The position numbers were made by a program, and so were the translations under genes. A DNA stretch of 64,000 nt from Stenocarpella maydis (taxonomy: Eukaryota; Ascomycota; Sordariomycetes; Diaporthales; Diaporthaceae). Below, piece after piece: positions 31,821-42,735 of the stretch. Numbering within the stretch: the first letter of the stretch is position 1; every line of letters begins with the position of its first letter. The stretch spans positions 248,001 through 312,000 of the forward strand of contig NQMI01000033.1 in the NCBI GenBank assembly GCA_002270565.1. The letters run 5' to 3'. Below the pieces are notes generated by a model. The model was not told where the DNA came from, did not search any database, and saw only the letters and a program-made list of their open reading frames with translations.

Positions 31821-34800
31821 GGCTGGTCCCACTGAGGGCGGGCTCACGCGCAGACGAAGGGCGAGTGGATAGATAATATGGGTTTGGTAAAGGCTACACG
31901 CAAAGATAGAAGAGTGGAAGCGATATACTGGTGGAGGCTCTGGCGGTTGATGAAACTGAGCAATGGAATGAAGGCTTCTACTGGCCTTCGAGAAAGAGAG
32001 TAATGGCTACAGACATACATATATCCCGGGGGTGGGCTTCTGCTTCTTGGTGTCGTTCCGGTTGGCAGACGCCGAACGTCTATGCTAGTTTCCGGTTTCT
32101 TACTTGGCCACTCACTTTTGCCATCGAGGGTGAACCTGACCGAGTCGCTGCATCACGCAAGGCGCCGATGCCTATGATGGTATCCAGCGGCGGGGAGACA
32201 AGGAAAGGCCCTCGAGGCGGTGCGGTGGGAGGGCACATGGGTCCCTGTCCAGGCAGCTGGCCTGGGGTGATGCCTTCCAAGAGGGGGTGCTGATTGACAG
32301 CAGGAGGAGGCGGAGAAGGAGTCGCGCAAACTCAATCGGCGGCATGATCCAGGTTCCGGCGGCGTACGGTGTGTCTGAGGCATATTGCGAGGGTCAGGCA
32401 GATGGCAGTCGGGAAGGGCTTGCGGGACTGCTCGACGTGACGTCAATTCCCAAGAGATATCCAGGGTTCGTGTGCAGAGTGTATGGTGTGAAACTAGCCA
32501 TCCAGGAGCTGGCTTTCATGCAATCCCAAAATGGCCGGTGTTGGTTGTGCTGTAATAATCCGAGTTTTATGCACCCAAAGCCAGGGTCACCGTTGCTTCC
32601 CGCCGGCACGCTCTCAGCACACACCATCGAGACCGGATGAGGGCAAAGACCACTTGGTTTTTTTTTCTCTTCTCCTCGCAACCCGCCGGACAAGGCATGA
32701 TGGAAACGGCAACCATGAGCCCGAACCCGTTTTTCCTAGGTGAAGCATTTCGCCAGGATTGATTCAGATCAGACGAAAACAAGCCTCTGCCACGGGCTTT
32801 TAATCACAGCAGGCTAGAGGCTCCTCTTGTGAGCAAACTCGTTGTTATCCTGCCGAGTAATGGCTGTACAGACCTGGACAGCGTCACAGCCCCTTCAGCT
32901 AGAAGCACTTGATGCAGATCCGGGCACTTCGACGTGAGGTGTCACTGTTTTCCGGGAGCAGGGCCTCAGCTGTGCTCGTCACTGTGTCCTGGCCTCGGGC
33001 TGCCATAATACACTGTCCAGATCTCACCCTCCAACGGCACATCGGCAGCCCAGAGGCTGGAGTTTGAGCAGCCATGTGCAGTCGTGCAGCCCGGCCAGAC
33101 CACAGGCGTCCTCTTGGCCTGAAGGTATCGTACTAGCTCCAGTCCCTCTCTTGGGAAAACCGAAGGTCTGTTCTCAAGGTGACGGCATAATTCAGTCCCC
33201 AGAAATACCCGCCGCCCTTAAACCCAATTCCACCCGGGTGTAGACTCCATGTTGAAAAGAAAAAGGAAGAAGAAAAAGGCCACGAGGGCCCAGCCTCGAG
33301 GATGTCTCAGGTCCAATCCAGCCGCGTGAGGCGCTTCGGAGAAAGCACCTTAATACCGACGATCTATAGTACCCACTCTGTCGCGGCTACGTATAGCAAG
33401 ATGTGGAGAGGCCAGATCCTGGCACCACCTCCACGCAGGCCTGCCCCAGCTTGAGCGACTCTTGGCCCAGCCGAACAGCCGGACCCAGAACGCACTGTCC
33501 AGCCTCTGCACCCGGCCTTGACTCGCTGCCATGACCCGTGGGGAGGTGACATGCTCGGTGTATACCCGCTCATGAACCCTTCGTGAACGCGAGCGGCGGG
33601 GTAGTTCACCAGCCAGGAGAGGAGTTCGTCCTGGACTCACCGCCACCTCGTCAAGTCCAACGAAAGGTGAAGATTGAGAGGGATGCCGTCCTGATGCTTG
33701 CCATGCAGTTGGGACGCAATGCAGGCAGGCGGATGTCGACCCACGAGTTGGACGAGCCGGTGTCCGCTCTGTGCATGTCGATGTTAGATGGGCGGACCCA
33801 GATGCTGAAGAGTGGGCAAAGAAAAGCCAGCCTCCAAGACGGCTGGATGGCACGCGCACCAAGGGTCCTGTCGTCAGTGGTACCGGCACCGGCAGCAATG
33901 AGCTGGCTCAAAATTTTCCGGGAAAGTCGAAGTCCAGCGCTCCCTCGCCACCGTCGTCGTGGAAGCCCTCATCGAAGCCTCGTCCTTGCCCAGCCCCCCA
34001 GCCAATAGGAGGTGGCTGGACGGGATATGACGCACACGCAGACCGATCTGGCTATGCTCCTCTGTCAGCCTGGCCTGAATTATACTGTCGCCAGCTCACC
34101 AGCCACATGTTGAGTGATGTGTGCCCCACGGAGGCAGCTAAGTGCTGCTTTCATCCCCCAAACGATGTCATCGGACGCCTCGACGGACAGAACAAGCCTC
34201 GACGAACGTTTCGGTAGCTTTGTTAGAATGACACCAGCCGCACAGGGCTGGCAATTAAAGTTTGCCCATTCTTGGCCGTCAGAGCAGGCTGGCCTTCTAC
34301 CTCGTTGGCACTTGGCACCTGGCACCTGCCTATTGCCTTGTTCCCTCGCGGACGCAGGCGAACCAGACCACGCCTGCGGCTCCCGACCAGCGGGATGACG
34401 CTGTTGCACATTCTAGCGCCATTCAGCTTCGTGTCGACATGGCAGCCTGATGAGCTAGAACAGCACCATGCTGAGGGCGGCAGCGCATGAACGACCTTGA
34501 GGTAGCTCGCGATCTGACAGCGGCTGCGTCCTCGACTCGCACGGATGCCAGATCGGACGATGGGGGTTGTGTTTCTCTGCTAGCTGCACTGAGGCCCAAA
34601 GGCGGCCCGAGGATCCCGTGAGATTGTCGTTGGTGTATGGATGGAGGACATCTGCGGACGCGGCAAGTTTCTGTTGCAGCGGACGTCTGGAGATGGCTTG
34701 CGACGATCATTATACGGAGTAGTGTACACTACTTGGCGGCTGACGCTTAGATCCCCCATGGGGCCGGGCTGCAGTGGGCGGCGATCTGCGTCAGCCCACG

Positions 34801-36069
34801 CCCGGTGCGACCTCATGTGCCGAGGGGGGCCACTCTACCACTGTGCAGCGGGCGGCACAACAGCGCCACTACAGGCATATGCTGATCGTTGCGATGCGAC
34901 AGTGACCCAGGGTCAGCGACAGGGCGATAGGTGAACGAACAGTCAGAGGGTCAGACGTCGCGCGCTGCACCGGGCGCGCAAAGGAATGGGTCCCGGTCCC
35001 GGACAGGCCAGAAGCACGAGACGAGGCTCCCGCACCCCCAACCTCGTGGACCAAGATCCAGCCAGGCCGGGCGGCTGGGTTGGGGGTTTTTGAGTTTTTG
35101 ATGACGTGAGGAGACGTGTTGATGGCGGGGTGGGCAAGGAGCGCCGTGGTTGAGTTGAGACAGAGTTTAGGGGACCCCCGCTCCCGCGAGACAGCACAAG
35201 AACCAAGAAAATGTCGGCTGGGATCCACTGCACCCTCCCCGAGGCGCCTTCTTCAGCCTCATCTGGAGGCACGTCATTGGACCACATGCCAAAGGACCTT
35301 CCACCCCTCCGGGTATTTAGATACATACAGTAGTGCCTTGCGATTCAGATCTACGCTTCACATCCACGTATCTCTGAGTCCCATAAAAGGGACAAGATTT
35401 GGTGTAGCCCAGGCCGGCCGCCATGACCCCGGAGCCGAGCAGGCCCACAGCCCGGCACAGCATTTCACATGACTCTGGTACCTCGCACAATAACATTGTG
35501 GCTTGCTTGTGCCGCCGGCCCCAGCGGGGGAGGTCCACGGGTACATATACATGGCTAGGTACTCGGACACACCGCTCTCGGCTGAGTGAGCCTCGCCCGG
35601 CATCTCGCCCGGGCACCCATGGGCTTTAGACAGGGTCCCGAAGCATGATAAATGAAGTTGTTTGCTGAAACACCCATCCACGGGAACTCGATGTGATGGA
35701 TGCAAGGGCAGGAGATCAGGCCGCAAATTATATCAAGCGATTGGGCACCAAGGAACCCCGGATTGTTTAGTCAGGTAAGGTACTTAGTAGCTATGCATGC
35801 GTCGGACTCGTCCTCGTCTAACTCAAGAGGGAGCAATGGAGCACAAGTATGGCAGAGCGAACTTCCAGGTGAGCTAAACATGATCAGGTCCGACATGCTA
35901 GAAGGAACTCCAAGGCGGATATCTTTCTTTCGTAAAGACGCTTTGCACGGTACCGACCACGTAGGTCTATTTGTATCTTCCGCCACAGGGATACCGCTAA
36001 AAAAAAGGTTGAGAAAGGAAGAGCAGGAACAACCAAAACTTGGAAGTCCATGAGCAGTACTCACCGTGT
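31821..36069. other. 4.2-kb intergenic region
   Basis: No recognisable gene on either strand. The left end is the aquaporin promoter. GC-rich stretches (33.3-35.3 kb) give contradictory overlapping frames without domains. A 16-bp perfect palindrome lies at 34718-34733. Confidence 0.45.
34718..34733. repeat. 16-bp perfect palindrome
   Basis: AGTAGTGTACACTACT reads the same on both strands. It overlaps TACGGAGTA at 34713-34721; the complementary form TACTCCGTA also occurs at 20647-20655. It may be a dimeric protein-binding site; function unknown. Confidence 0.6.
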
Positions 36070-36600
36070 TCCCGGAGGCGGGCAGCCCGAGGTGCGACAT
36101 GGTATCCGTGCCGCCGCCCGCGCCCACGAACGTGTTGGCCACGTTGATGCTGCCGCTCCTGTCGCCGTTCATGTGTAGGATCAAGTCCACGACAGAGCTC
36201 TTTGTCGCCGTTTAACAAGTCCAGCCCCGTACGAGATGAGCTGCCCAGGTGCTTGGTGGGCTGGCACAGCACGAAGTCTCGGGTCTAGTCCTGCCCTTCC
36301 ACTGCGTACAAGACGCTGCGGCAGGGGCCGCATTGCACATTCGTGGGGAAAGGGCCAATGACCGTCATTAACGACGTATGTATTGGAAGTATTCCCATCC
36401 TTGTAGAGTCTAAAATCGAGCCCGAGAGTACCGCCACTGAGTTCGCGTGCGGCGGCGATAAAGCCATTGCCTGCGATAGAACTTGTCGTTTTGGGGCAGT
36501 TCGCTGTTAGTTTGAGCAGACACGATGTTGGCCGAAGCAAACAGATCGACGGCCACAGCCAAAGAGTCGAACCATATATTCTGTCAACTGGGCGTGGTTG
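36070..36600 (-). pseudogene. decayed secreted-protein-like gene
   Basis: Three minus-strand frames each hold a protein-like piece in collinear order. A signal-peptide-like LAVAVDLFASANIVSAQ (about 36560) comes first. Then GFIAAARELSGGTLGLDFRL and NTSNTYVVNDGHWPFP (about 36460-36350), then QCGPCRSVLYAVEGQD and LDLLNGDKELC (about 36330-36200). Last is VDLILHMNGDRSGSINVANT with FVGAGGGTDTMSHLGLPASG (about 36190-36070), ending at a GTGAGT donor. The frame changes and a TAG suggest an ancestral small secreted protein broken by indels. Unrecorded introns could also explain some of the frame changes. The family is not recognised. Confidence 0.35.
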
Positions 36601-37055
36601 GCGAGTGCACATCAGATGGGAGAATTGACTTCAGGTGCGCTGGTAATGACAGTGAGCACAGAATCCGAGTGACAAAGTAAACAGTGCAAGCAAGAACCAC
36701 ATGTAACCAAAGCATGTAGTTCGCTATTTCGCTTTACTTCAATAGAGCAGGTGAGTCGCCAAGAACTGTCAGAGTGGGAGCATACCATATACACAGCCAA
36801 CAGATAAGGCAAGTGCATCTGCCTCTCACCTAACAACGAGCTTCGGTCCGAAAGTGTTTCGGTAAAGGGGGCCAACCGCGAGCTCTTCTACCTTTGACGT
36901 GATCTGGTCAAATACCTGTGGACATTATTGTAAAACCTGGTGGGCCTAGGGTAATATGTGAATATTACAGCCTCAAGATGGCTGCTGTCACCCGTTTCGC
37001 CAAGTGTCTAGGCTTTGTTCGGCCCCTGAGCATCAACAGCAAGTACAACACCCCA

Positions 37056-38305
37056 TCAGGCAAGCTTGCCCTGTTGGTATCAGTATCAGTGATGCGTTCG
37101 ACAGATTCGGCGTCTGACGGAAAGAAACATCGCAGATGAAAGGATTGGAAACTGGCCCGAGTGGCCCTGTTGGAACGGCTCGAGAGGAAAGGGACAGACT
37201 TGTCCTTGACAACGCACCGGAACGAACGGATGGCCAGCACTCAAGCCGCCATCCACTGCCCAAGCTTGGCCGTTCACGTAGCTGCTCTCGTCGGACCCGA
37301 GGAACAGCGCCACCCGCGCCACCTCATCGGCGGCGCTCCCTCTCTTCAGAGGGTTCAGCTGGCCAATCTTCTTCTCAGTGCCCCGTGCCCGAGCTGATTC
37401 ATACATCGGGGCTGTCATGCCGGTTTCGACGACTCCGGGGCATATGGCATTGACTCTGATGTTGGAGCCAGCGAGCTCTACGGGAGCGAATTAGCCAGGT
37501 CGGAGGCACATCTCGAGCAGGTGCGACGCGCAGACTCACGGTATGCCATAGTTGCTGCCATGTTGATTACGGCCGACTTTGAGGCCGAGTAGGCCGTCGG
37601 GCCAGCATTAGAACGTATGCCTGCAACAGAGGCCGTCATGATGATGCTGCCGCCGGAGGCCTTCTTCTCGGGTGAGGTCTTGGCCATGGCGCGAGCGGCG
37701 TGCTTGGCCGCGAGGAAGGGCCCCAGGGTGTTCACCCTGAGCACATCCATGAAGTCCTCCTTCGTTGTCTCCGAGAAAATGGCAGGGTAGCCAATGATAC
37801 CCGCGTTCGCAAACATCACGTCCAGCCTCCCGTAACGACTCAGCGCGTCGTCCACGACCTCCTTGACAGAGTCCTCGTCCGCGGCATCAAACTTCCGCGT
37901 GTGTACTTCCACATCGGGGTAAAGTGACTTGATCTGGCGCTCATGGTAGCCAAGGAACTTGTCAGCGAAGTCGCAGATGTACACTGCCTTTGCGCCGTTC
38001 TGGGCAAACTGATGCGCCGTCGCCCTTCCTATTCCCAGGGGCGAGTTTACGCCTGCGGGTTCGGGCTCGACGTCAGTGACAGGAATGCAGTTGAGGGTGA
38101 TGCTGTGGTCATTATGGCACCTCGGGGACCCCGGCGGACGAGAAATACCTGTGATGATTACCACCTTCCCCTGGGCCCGGGGACCGTTGGATACTGGGCC
38201 GATTTGTTTGATGGGAGGCACGTCCTCAAAGGTCTCATCCTCAACGATAGCCGGAGCGGCCTGCTTGCCGATGGCGTGGAGCCGTTGTTTCGCCTTCTCA
38301 GCCAT
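37056..38305 (-). CDS. short-chain dehydrogenase/reductase (SDR)
   Basis: Four exons: 38305-38149, 38052-37540, 37477-37218 and a 15-nt last exon 37070-37056. All junctions are in phase (introns 96, 62 and 147 nt). Product 314 residues. A polar N-terminal stretch of about 45 residues precedes a classical SDR Rossmann fold. It shows the nucleotide-binding [10 protein letters not shown] (52-61), the NAG motif (135-137), Ser194, and YSASK with Tyr207 and Lys211. CPGVVETGM lies downstream, and [13 protein letters not shown] precedes the terminal GKLA. The Asp at the end of the second strand (YICDFAD) suggests preference for NAD(H). The substrate is unknown. It diverges from the TYW2 gene across 247 bp. 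Confidence 0.9.
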
Positions 38306-38552
38306 TTTGACAAATATTCCCAGCTGAAAAGAGAACTATCGCAATTATAGAATAAATTGTAAAAGACTGAAGCGATCACGGCGGCAATGGGATGACTTGC
38401 AAAGGTGACAAGTCTCTCGGTAAACGGGAGGCGGTGGATTGAGGGGACGTCGTGGTCTCCAATTCTCCAAGTTGGAGATCTGAGCCGAGGCACAAATTCC
38501 TCGGATGCGCTGCGACTTCAAGCATCGCCTCTTGCTATATTTATATTCCACC
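38306..38552. promoter_or_regulatory. bidirectional promoter between SDR and TYW2 genes
   Basis: Only 247 bp separate the two start codons on opposite strands. CT-rich stretches flank both ATGs and no TATA box is obvious. The spacing implies shared regulatory DNA; no factor site is claimed. Confidence 0.5.
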
Positions 38553-39803
38553 ATGTCGCCCCCCAAACCAAAATCACGCAACCCCATTTCTGTGGCAGTG
38601 TGTGAATGGTTCGACACCCACTCCGATGAACTATCTGCGTTGGGGGCAAGCTTAGATGCTCTGGTGGCAGAGGCGCCAAAAAGATGGGTCACCTATGAAC
38701 CGATGGTGCTGCTTCCCAGCGGCAGCTTTACCTCGCCAGCGTGGAACAAGGTTCTCTCGGCGGTCTCTTTAGATTGCAGCAACGAGCTATGGGAGATCAC
38801 GCTGCGCAGAATCAGAGACAAGACGCGGGAGAAAGTAACTCACCTCGCCGCGAACGACGGCATCCCTCTGACAGTATCTTCACGTCCAGCTGCACCAGGA
38901 ATCGCACACGGCAGCCCCGAGGAGCAGGACCAGCAGCAGCAGCAACATGAGAACATCCTGAGAAGCCCGGCCGGCCTGCGCGCCCTGCACGGCGACTTTG
39001 GACCGTCCGAGACGTCGGGGCAGGCAGTCAGCAGCGCCGACTTCGACCAAGCCCTCTGGGCACGCACAAAGCAGAACGGCATCCACCAGACCTGGGCCCC
39101 CCGCTGGACCATGTTTTCCAGGGGCAACGTCAAAGAGAAGGCCCGGCTGCTAGCCTTCCACGACGCGCCGAGCCGCACAGGCGAGGACGCCTCCCGGCTG
39201 GCGCACAGGGTGCAGCCACGCGCCGCGCTGGGCCGGTCATGGGCGGTCGACCTCTACGCGGGCATCGGCTACTTCGTCTTCTCGTACGCCAGGCTAGGCA
39301 TGAGGGTCCTGTGCTGGGAGATCAACCCGTGGAGCGTCGAGGGCCTGCGCAGGGGCGCGCGCGCAAACGGCTGGCCCGCGAGGATCATCCAGGGCGCGGA
39401 CCTGGCGCGGCCCACGGGCGAGCTCGTGTCCGAGGAGGACAGGATCGTCGTGTTCCTGGAGGGCAACGGGGAGGCCGCGAGGAGGGTGCAGGAGCTGCGG
39501 GCGTGCGGCCTCGACCTGCCGGTGAGGCATGTCAACTGCGGGCTGCTGCCCAGGAGCGACGGCAGCTGGGAGGCGGCGCGGGTGATCCTGGGCGGCGGCG
39601 AGGGTGGCTGGCTGCATCTCCACGAGAACGTCGGCGTCGGCGACATTGCGCGCCGTAGGGACGAGATCCAGGAACTCTTCGATGGATGGGATGATGGCGG
39701 TAGCGGAGACAAAGCTACGAAGGTCGAAAACGTCGAATTAGTGAAGACGTTCGCGCCAGACGTGTGGCACTGCGTCTTCGATGTCTACAATTACAAAGTA
39801 TAG
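38553..39803 (+). CDS. TRM12: tRNA wybutosine-synthesising protein 2 (Tyw2/Trm12)
   Basis: An intronless 416-residue frame from ATG 38553 (ACCATGT context). The family transfers the 3-amino-3-carboxypropyl group of S-adenosylmethionine to the tricyclic base at position 37 of tRNA-Phe, a step in wybutosine formation. The SAM-binding core is clear: AVDLYAGIGYFVFSYARLG (231-249) followed by CWEINPWSVEGLRRGARANG (254-273), the hallmark EINPW block of this family. A HENVG motif lies further on. The N-terminal half carries the QTWAPRWTMFSRGN stretch (179-192) and a Gln-rich insert (126-131). An earlier in-frame ATG at 38505 would add 16 residues of poor quality, so it was not used. It acts in the cytosol. 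The SDR gene is divergent upstream and Ssp120 convergent downstream. Confidence 0.88.
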   Translation: MSPPKPKSRNPISVAVCEWFDTHSDELSALGASLDALVAEAPKRWVTYEPMVLLPSGSFTSPAWNKVLSAVSLDCSNELWEITLRRIRDKTREKVTHLAANDGIPLTVSSRPAAPGIAHGSPEEQDQQQQQHENILRSPAGLRALHGDFGPSETSGQAVSSADFDQALWARTKQNGIHQTWAPRWTMFSRGNVKEKARLLAFHDAPSRTGEDASRLAHRVQPRAALGRSWAVDLYAGIGYFVFSYARLGMRVLCWEINPWSVEGLRRGARANGWPARIIQGADLARPTGELVSEEDRIVVFLEGNGEAARRVQELRACGLDLPVRHVNCGLLPRSDGSWEAARVILGGGEGGWLHLHENVGVGDIARRRDEIQELFDGWDDGGSGDKATKVENVELVKTFAPDVWHCVFDVYNYKV

Positions 39804-39938
39804 ATCTATTAACACGCTGTTGAACCTGCTCATCGTATATCAGTCGTGTATGCCGTCCCGGTTTAAACCCGTTGTGATAGCCTGGCCTGTCATGTCAGGC
39901 TAGGCACGTCGTGTCCGTCGTGCTGCCCAGCGTCGCAA

Positions 39939-40629
39939 TCAGCCCGCTCTCCTGAATCTGGCGGGAATATTTTCTTCCACAATCTGTCGGTGCTTGAGCT
40001 CCTCGATCCTCTCCTCCTCCTCCTCCATCTCCTCGTGCTTCTTGAAATGCTCGATGTCCTCTGGGTGGGTCAGGTCCTCCAGCTTGGTGTTCTCATCGTG
40101 GTAGAGTTCCCAGTGGTGGATCTCATACTCGTATTCGTCGTCGCCGTGGTGGCCGGGACCAGTCCCGAGGTCTGGTAGTGTGTTGCCCTCAACCATGAAG
40201 ACCTCGAACTCGTCCTTGGTGATGAGGCCGTCCTTGTTGTTGTCGGCCAGCCGCAGCACCTCGCGGACGATTTCCTTCTTGCGCTCGTCGGTGACGTGCT
40301 TGTTTGACTCGTCGAAGAGACCGTACGTCCTGAGGATTTCTTCGGGCTCCCACTGCCCGTCGCTGTTATAGTCGTGCAGGACGAAGAAGGAGGCGGCGTC
40401 AAAGCTGGCGGCGTGGTGTTCCTCTGCGGGAGGAGAGGCATTAGACATTGCCAATCGCGGCGCAGGCGTCACCATCCGGGCCAAGAGAGGAACATAACGT
40501 ACCGGCCATGTGCCTGATCATCCAGCTGGCATTCTCGTCGACAATGGGCTTCTGGCCGTGGTCTCCGTGGTCTCCATGCGCGAGGCATGCTTTGCCCAGA
40601 GCAAGCGCGAAGACAAGGGTCGCTAACAT
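39939..40629 (-). CDS. SSP120: Ssp120-like secretory-pathway EF-hand protein
   Basis: Two exons: 40629-40503 and 40423-39939. The 79-nt intron has a GTACGT donor and a phase that fits. Product 203 residues. A signal peptide (MLATLVFALALGKACLAHG) is followed by two EF-hands: loop D60-E71 (DYNSDGQWEPEE) and loop D103-E114 (DNNKDGLITKDE). The downstream block NTLPDLGTGPGHHGDDEYEY with EIHHW is the signature of yeast Ssp120 and its fungal orthologues. It is followed by DIEHFKKHEEMEEE and a C-terminal ENIPARFRR. Ssp120 is a calcium-binding lumenal protein of the ER-Golgi cycle that works with Emp46/47-type cargo receptors (family knowledge). No KDEL-type tail is present, as in yeast. It converges with TYW2 (136 bp between stops). 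Confidence 0.88.
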
Positions 40630-41472
40630 GATGGCGAGAAGAGAGTGTCGAGGATGTCCGGAAGGCTGTGCAGTGTCCTTGTTGTGTCTGGTGAGTTGGT
40701 GCGCTGTTTTGGAGAGGAAGGCCGGGAGCAGCAGGTGGGAGGCGGATGTCGTCAACCCCCAGTGCCTCCTCGGATCGCGCAGCTCCCCAGAAATGTACCT
40801 GAGTCTAAGTACGTATGCATCCCTGTGATACGAACCGGGCAGCCCGCCTGTCGCTGCGGCACTCGATTGCTTCCCGTTTAAGCTAGCCCCGGGGAATCTA
40901 CCATGGGAGTCAATCAACCCTTGCAGGAAGACTAGTGTATACTCGGTACGCCTGCAAAGAATGGGTTACTAGAGGAGTGGGTCATAGATTTGACTATATT
41001 CAATCCGGACCGATCCAGAAGAAGGCAAGCCTAGGTAGGGGGCCGGAGGCTCAAAGCAACGGCCAGCTAGTTAGGCCTGGAGACGCCAGGCCGTGCAACG
41101 TCCTCACCATACCCAGAGCAACGGACCCTAGGAAGTTTAGTCTGCCTGAGCGAGCATTGGCGCAAGACGGACAAAGGGGCGCACACACCCGACAAAGAAT
41201 CTGGTGAACGTCAGAGCCCAAGGCCTTTACGACTGACCTACAAAGTAGTGTCCATCCAAGGAGGGAGTCGCGACACAAGAGCACGTGTGGCCGATACTCA
41301 GTCAGTCAGTTGAGCTGGGCTCTTGGCTAGTACCAAGGCACCCCTGTCCCGCGTCCTGTCCTCGCACACGCGACAGTCGGCTCCTACTCGCTCATCTTCA
41401 CTCGGCTTTGACCATCACCTCTCAAAACTCATCGTTGCACACATCGCAACTCGGCCACTGATATCAGACAAG
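40630..41472. other. intergenic region between divergent SSP120 and ORC6 genes
   Basis: 843 bp with no gene. It must hold both promoters. TCAGTCAGTCAG at 41300-41311 is a short tetranucleotide run. Nothing else specific is seen. Confidence 0.5.
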
Positions 41473-42735
41473 ATGAGCCGGCAGATAGAGCAGGTTTTGC
41501 TCTCGCTCCTGCCCACCCAGAACTCAAACCTGCCCCCAGCCCTTGTCGAGCTCGCGAGCTCTCTTCTCGCCCAGTCTCGCCATCGCGCGAGCACCCTGAA
41601 GGCCGAGGAAGAAGTCGCCCGCTTGTATGCGTGCGCCCATCTTGCATGCGACAGGTAGGCCCATCTATGCCACCCTGCTCTCCATCCTCGCCCACCTACT
41701 GAACGGCTTCGCAGACTCAAGATCACCCTTAACCTCCCGCCTATTGAGCCGAGGCCACCCATCCCGCCGCACATCTACAAACGTCTATACACACATCTTG
41801 ACAAGGTCCTCCCTCCCACATCGTCATCTTCCCGTCCTAAGGCAAATGGCCTTGGCACGCCAAGACCAAACGGGCTCGGCTCCCCTGCGTCTCGCCCGGT
41901 GCCGTCCAGAGGCACGCCCAGCAAGGAGACGTCTCTTGCCGCATTTCGCACACCTTCGAAGCCCGGGACACCCACCAAGCTGAGCTCACAGAGCACGGCA
42001 AGAAAGCCGGACCCTTCGTTTCCCCCATGGCTGCGTCCTACCGTCCGCCATCTGTGCAGGACTCTCGGCGAGGGCGGTGGTCCGGATCTAGCACCTACAG
42101 TCATCTTCGGCCTAGAATCCATCATTGCACCCCATCGTCTGAGAACAGATGACGACTGGGTAAATGCAAACCTGACCGCATTGGTTGCTGCCATCTACTG
42201 GTATGTGTCCGAGTCGGCTCAGCTCGCCCCTGGTGAGAACATGACTATGGATGCCTCGCGCTCAAGCCTCAATGCCATGCGGAAACATATCCTAGAGGCT
42301 CTCAAAAGCGCCAGGCAGGAGGTCAAACCTCCCAAGGCACGAGGAACGAGGACTCTCGCTGGCCCCGACGAACAAGACGCCGTTTTCTGGGAGGGGTGGC
42401 AACAAGGGCTCAAAGTGGGTGGTATCAGCCAAGCACTCACAGTAGTTGCGGATCGTGGCTGGCTCGACAGCGATTGGTTTCGGAGTATCGACCTCCTCCG
42501 GGACGCAGAACCGGACGCAGACGACGTTGATCCGACCGCCCGCCAGGACGGTTTGACATCCATGGCTGCGGCCGTGCAGATTCGAAAAGCCGACACCATG
42601 CTGCAGGACAGGTTCGACTACCTGAGCGAGCGAAGGCGGACCGAGTATAGGCATTGGAAGGCGGGAATCCTGAGACGGGTTGAAGCCCTAGAGAGTGCTC
42701 AGGCCAGAGAGGCCACAGAAGGCGTTGGCTCGTGA
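41473..42735 (+). CDS. ORC6: origin recognition complex subunit 6
   Basis: Two exons: 41473-41654 and 41715-42735. The 60-nt intron has a GTAGGC donor, CTACTGAAC branch site and TTCGCAG acceptor. Product 400 residues. The N-terminus (MSRQIEQVLLSLLPTQNSNL through CAHLACDRLKITLNLPPIEP) forms the cyclin-like helical domain of fungal Orc6. A Pro/Ser/Thr-rich linker with RGTPSKE, RTPSKPGTP and SP/TP sites follows, suited to CDK phosphorylation. Then comes a second helical region with WLRPTVRHLCRTLG and DDDWVNANLTALVAAIYWYV. The C-terminus is basic/acidic helical (ERRRTEYRHWKAGILRRVEA), corresponding to the Orc2/Orc5-contacting tail. It functions in the nucleus in ORC to license replication origins with Mcm2-7. 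Domain order and the Orc6-type N-terminus make the call fairly safe. Confidence 0.82.
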
